Shown: piece after piece, positions 35,157-37,644 of the stretch
Layout of the letters: the number at the start of each line of letters is the position of its first letter
Position numbering within the stretch: position 1 is the stretch's first letter
Source of the DNA: Oscillospiraceae bacterium
GTDB taxonomy: Bacteria; Bacillota; Clostridia; Oscillospirales; Oscillospiraceae
DNA length: 37,644 nucleotides
Direction of reading: 5' to 3'
Assembly: GCA_024697625.1 (NCBI GenBank)
Contig: JAILFJ010000142.1
Location: 1-37,644, forward strand
The notes under the pieces: model-generated
Seen by the model: only the letters and a program-made list of their open reading frames with translations
Databases searched by the model: none
What the model was told of the DNA's origin: nothing
Made by a program: the position numbers and the translations under genes

Positions 35157-37644
35157 TCAGTATGCAGTCAGCTCGCCGTCGCGGACACCGACCGTGATGA
35201 CCGAACCGGCCTTCAGGTCGCCCCGCAGAATGGTTCTGGCGACAAGTGTCTCTACGCTGCTCTGCAGCACCCGGCGCAGCGGACGCGCACCGTACAGCGG
35301 GTCGTATCCCCGCTCGATGATCAGCTGCTTGGCCTCCTCCGTCAGCGCGAGGTCCAGGCTCTGTTCGGCAAGGCGCTCTCTCAGCGACTCCACCATCAGG
35401 TCGATGATGCTGTCCAGATTCTGGCGGGTCAGAGGCTTGAAGAGGATGATCTCGTCCAGGCGGTTCAGAAACTCCGGACGGAAGGACCGCCGCAGCTCCG
35501 ACATGACCGCGTCCTGGGCCTCCTGACGGATGTTCCCGTCCTGATCGATCCCGTCCAGAAGATAGGGACTGCCGAGGTTCGAGGTCAGGATGATGATGGT
35601 GTTCTTGAAGTCAACCGTGCGTCCCTGCGAGTCGGTGATGCGCCCGTCGTCCAGAATCTGAAGCAGAATGTTGAAGACGTCGGGGTGCGCCTTCTCGATC
35701 TCGTCGAAAAGCACCACGCTGTAGGGCTTGCGGCGCACGGCCTCGGTGAGCTGCCCGCCCTCGTCGTAACCGACGTATCCCGGAGGCGCTCCGATCAGGC
35801 GGGAGACGGAGAACTTTTCCATATACTCGGTCATGTCGATGCGGACGATGTTGCGCTCGTCGTCAAACAGGCACTCGGCCAGAGACTTGGCCAGTTCCGT
35901 CTTGCCGACGCCCGTGGGGCCGAGGAACAGGAACTAGCCGATGGGCCGGTTCGGGTCCGCGATGCCGGCGCGGGAGCGGAGGATGGCCTCCGTGACCTTC
36001 TGTCCGGCCTCATCCTGGCCGACCAGACGCTTGTGCAGGTACTCGTCCAGGTGCAGGATCTTCTCGCGCTCGCCCTCCATCAGGCGGGCCACCGGGATGC
36101 CGGTCCACTTGGCGACGATGCCGGAGATCTCCTCTTCGGTGACCGTGTCGTGGACCAGAGAATTCTGGTTCCGCTGCTCGGACAGGGCTTCGGCCTCCTG
36201 CAGCTGCTTCTCCAGAGCGGGGAGATCGGAGTACTTCAGGCGCGCGGCCTTTTCATACTCATAGTTCAGCTGGGCGTTTTCAATGTCGGCGTGCATGCGC
36301 TCGATCTCGCCCTTCAGGCGCTTGACGTCGTCCACGCTGCTCTTCTCGGCCTCCCAGCGGGATTTCATCTCATTGAACTGGTCCTTGAGATTGGCCAGTT
36401 CTTCCTGCAGCTTTTCCAGACGCTCCTTACTGAGGTTGTCGTCCTCTTTCTTGAGGGCCATTTCTTCGATTTCCATCTGCATGATCTTGCGGCGGATGTC
36501 GTCCAGCTCTGCCGGCATGGAGTCGATCTCGGTCCGAATCAGAGCGCAGGCCTCATCCACCAGGTCGATGGCCTTGTCGGGGAGAAAACGGTCGGTGATA
36601 TAGCGGTTGGAGAGGGTCGCGGCGGCGACCAGAGCGTTGTCGTGGATGCGGACGCCATGGTAGACCTCATAGCGCTCCTTCAGACCACGGAGGATCGAGA
36701 TGGTATCCTCGACGGTCGGCTCATCCACCTGCACCGGCTGGAACCGGCGTTCCAGAGCGGCGTCCTTCTCGATGTACTTGCGGTACTCGTCAAGCGTCGT
36801 GGCGCCGATGCAGTGCAGCTCGCCGCGGGCCAGCATCGGTTTCAGAAGGTTTCCGGCATCCATGCTGCCCTCGGTCTTGCCCGCGCCGACGATGGTGTGA
36901 AGCTCATCGATGAAGAGGATGATGCCGCCTTCGGACTTGCGGATCTCTTCGAGGACCGCCTTCAGACGCTCCTCAAATTCGCCTCGGTACTTGGCCCCGG
37001 CGATCAGGGCGCCCATGTCCAGGGAGAAGATGCTCTTGTCCTTCAGACCTTCCGGGACATCGCCCTTGACAATCCGCTGGGCGAGGCCTTCGGCGATGGC
37101 GGTCTTGCCGACGCCGGGTTCACCGATCAGGACCGGGTTGTTCTTAGTCTTGCGGGAGAGGATGCGGATGACATTCCGGATCTCGTTGTCACGGCCGATC
37201 ACGGGGTCGAGCTCATTCTCCCTTGCCCGCTTGACCAGATCCGTTCCGTACTTGGTAAGGGCATCATAGGTGCTCTCGGGGTTATCCCCGGTGACAGGAG
37301 AGGACTTCACCTTGGAGAGTTCTGCCGTAAACGCGTTTTTCGTGATGCCGTGGTCGGAGAAGATCCGCTTGATGGCGGCGGTGGGAGATGCGAAGATGCC
37401 GATCATCAGATGTTCGACCGAAACATAGGAGTCTCCCATGGCCTTGGCGGCCTTTTCGGCAGCGGTCAGGATCCTGTTTGTCTCCGGAGAGAGATACGCA
37501 TCCGAAGTGCTGCCCACCTTCGGCAGAGCGGAGATGGCGGTGTCGAGTTCTGCGAGCACGGCATTGCAGTCGACTCCCATTTTCCCGAGCAGGGAGGGGA
37601 TCAGACCGCCGTCCTGATCGACCAGGGCGTAGAGCAGATGCTCC
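35157..37644 (-). pseudogene. clpB: clpB chaperone gene, in-frame TAG before NBD2, 5' end off window
   Basis: ClpB is the hexameric AAA+ disaggregase that works with DnaK. The reading frame enters from the right edge within the N-domain ([20 protein letters not shown]) so about 30 residues are missing. NBD1 has GEPGVGKTA and [13 protein letters not shown]; the middle coiled-coil domain follows; NBD2 has [23 protein letters not shown] and the sensor region [16 protein letters not shown] at 35936-35934 interrupts the frame between DPNRPIG and [12 protein letters not shown], where ClpB normally has Ser; TCG to TAG is one base change. The frame is otherwise open to the TGA at 35159-35157, with no frameshift. 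If real, the product stops after the middle domain and lacks NBD2. Sequencing or assembly error, recent mutation or amber readthrough are the options. The only nearby restart is Met at 35834, inside NBD2 after its Walker A. Confidence 0.88.

Noticed and set aside
1-37644. DGR template repeat or reverse transcriptase within the window
   Set aside because: The shared variable-region start flank occurs only in the three DUF6273 genes, and no open frame resembles a reverse transcriptase.
35157-37644. Genome-wide reassignment of TAG as a sense codon
   Set aside because: Long intact genes such as sbcC contain no in-frame TAG, so one TAG in clpB is better explained by mutation or sequence error.

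Overview
The window looks like a chromosomal segment from a Clostridia-class Bacillota, probably a gut Lachnospiraceae-like bacterium. The grounds are strong AGGAGG-type ribosome binding sites, DUF6273 plus BspA-type leucine-rich-repeat proteins, a GPH-family sugar transporter, MalFG-type permeases without a linked ATPase, and a ClpB. No rRNA, tRNA or single-copy marker is present to fix the taxonomy. Housekeeping-type genes on the right run near 60% G+C in sampled rows; parts of the left region are visibly AT-richer.

Layout. Positions 1-279 hold possible remains of a transposon end, a perfect 37-nt palindrome and a good promoter. From 280 to about 26,300 lies an accessory, conflict-type island on the plus strand. 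It holds an AAA_14/DUF4143 ATPase; a broken DUF6273-LRR-DUF4132 gene; a membrane TIR protein with 15 tandem 32-residue RHS-like repeats; a MoxR-type AAA+ ATPase; an intact DUF6273-LRR-DUF4132 gene; a tight three-gene cassette (Swt1-type HEPN plus ParB-like; triple RNAP alpha-CTD-like plus sigma-region-4-like; HIRAN-TIR); sbcD-sbcC; a relic of a second AAA_14 ATPase; and a third DUF6273-LRR gene. From 26,350 on come ordinary genes: an APC permease, a GPH-family transporter, a convergent MoaB/Mog-type gene with a histidine-rich tail, an operon of two MalFG-type permeases, an HlyD-like adaptor and a MacB-core protein, and a convergent clpB that runs off the right edge and carries an in-frame TAG.

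Two features stand out. First, all three DUF6273 domains carry a block shaped like the variable region of a diversity-generating retroelement target: conserved flanks, divergent centres, and codons ending overwhelmingly in C. No reverse transcriptase or template repeat was seen here. Second, cargo genes sit between a gene and a short copied piece of that same gene: the DUF4132 3' end (107 nt) on either side of the HEPN/TIR cassette, the sbcC 3' end (44 nt) on either side of the third DUF6273 gene, and a MoxR fragment on either side of the TIR-repeat gene. The island therefore seems to have grown by repeated duplication, insertion and deletion.

Working model (inference): variable DUF6273/LRR modules sense something, MoxR and DUF4132 form a chaperone-like switch, and TIR (NAD-cleaving) and HEPN (RNA-cleaving) proteins are effectors, with SbcCD acting on DNA ends. 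None of this is demonstrated by the sequence alone.
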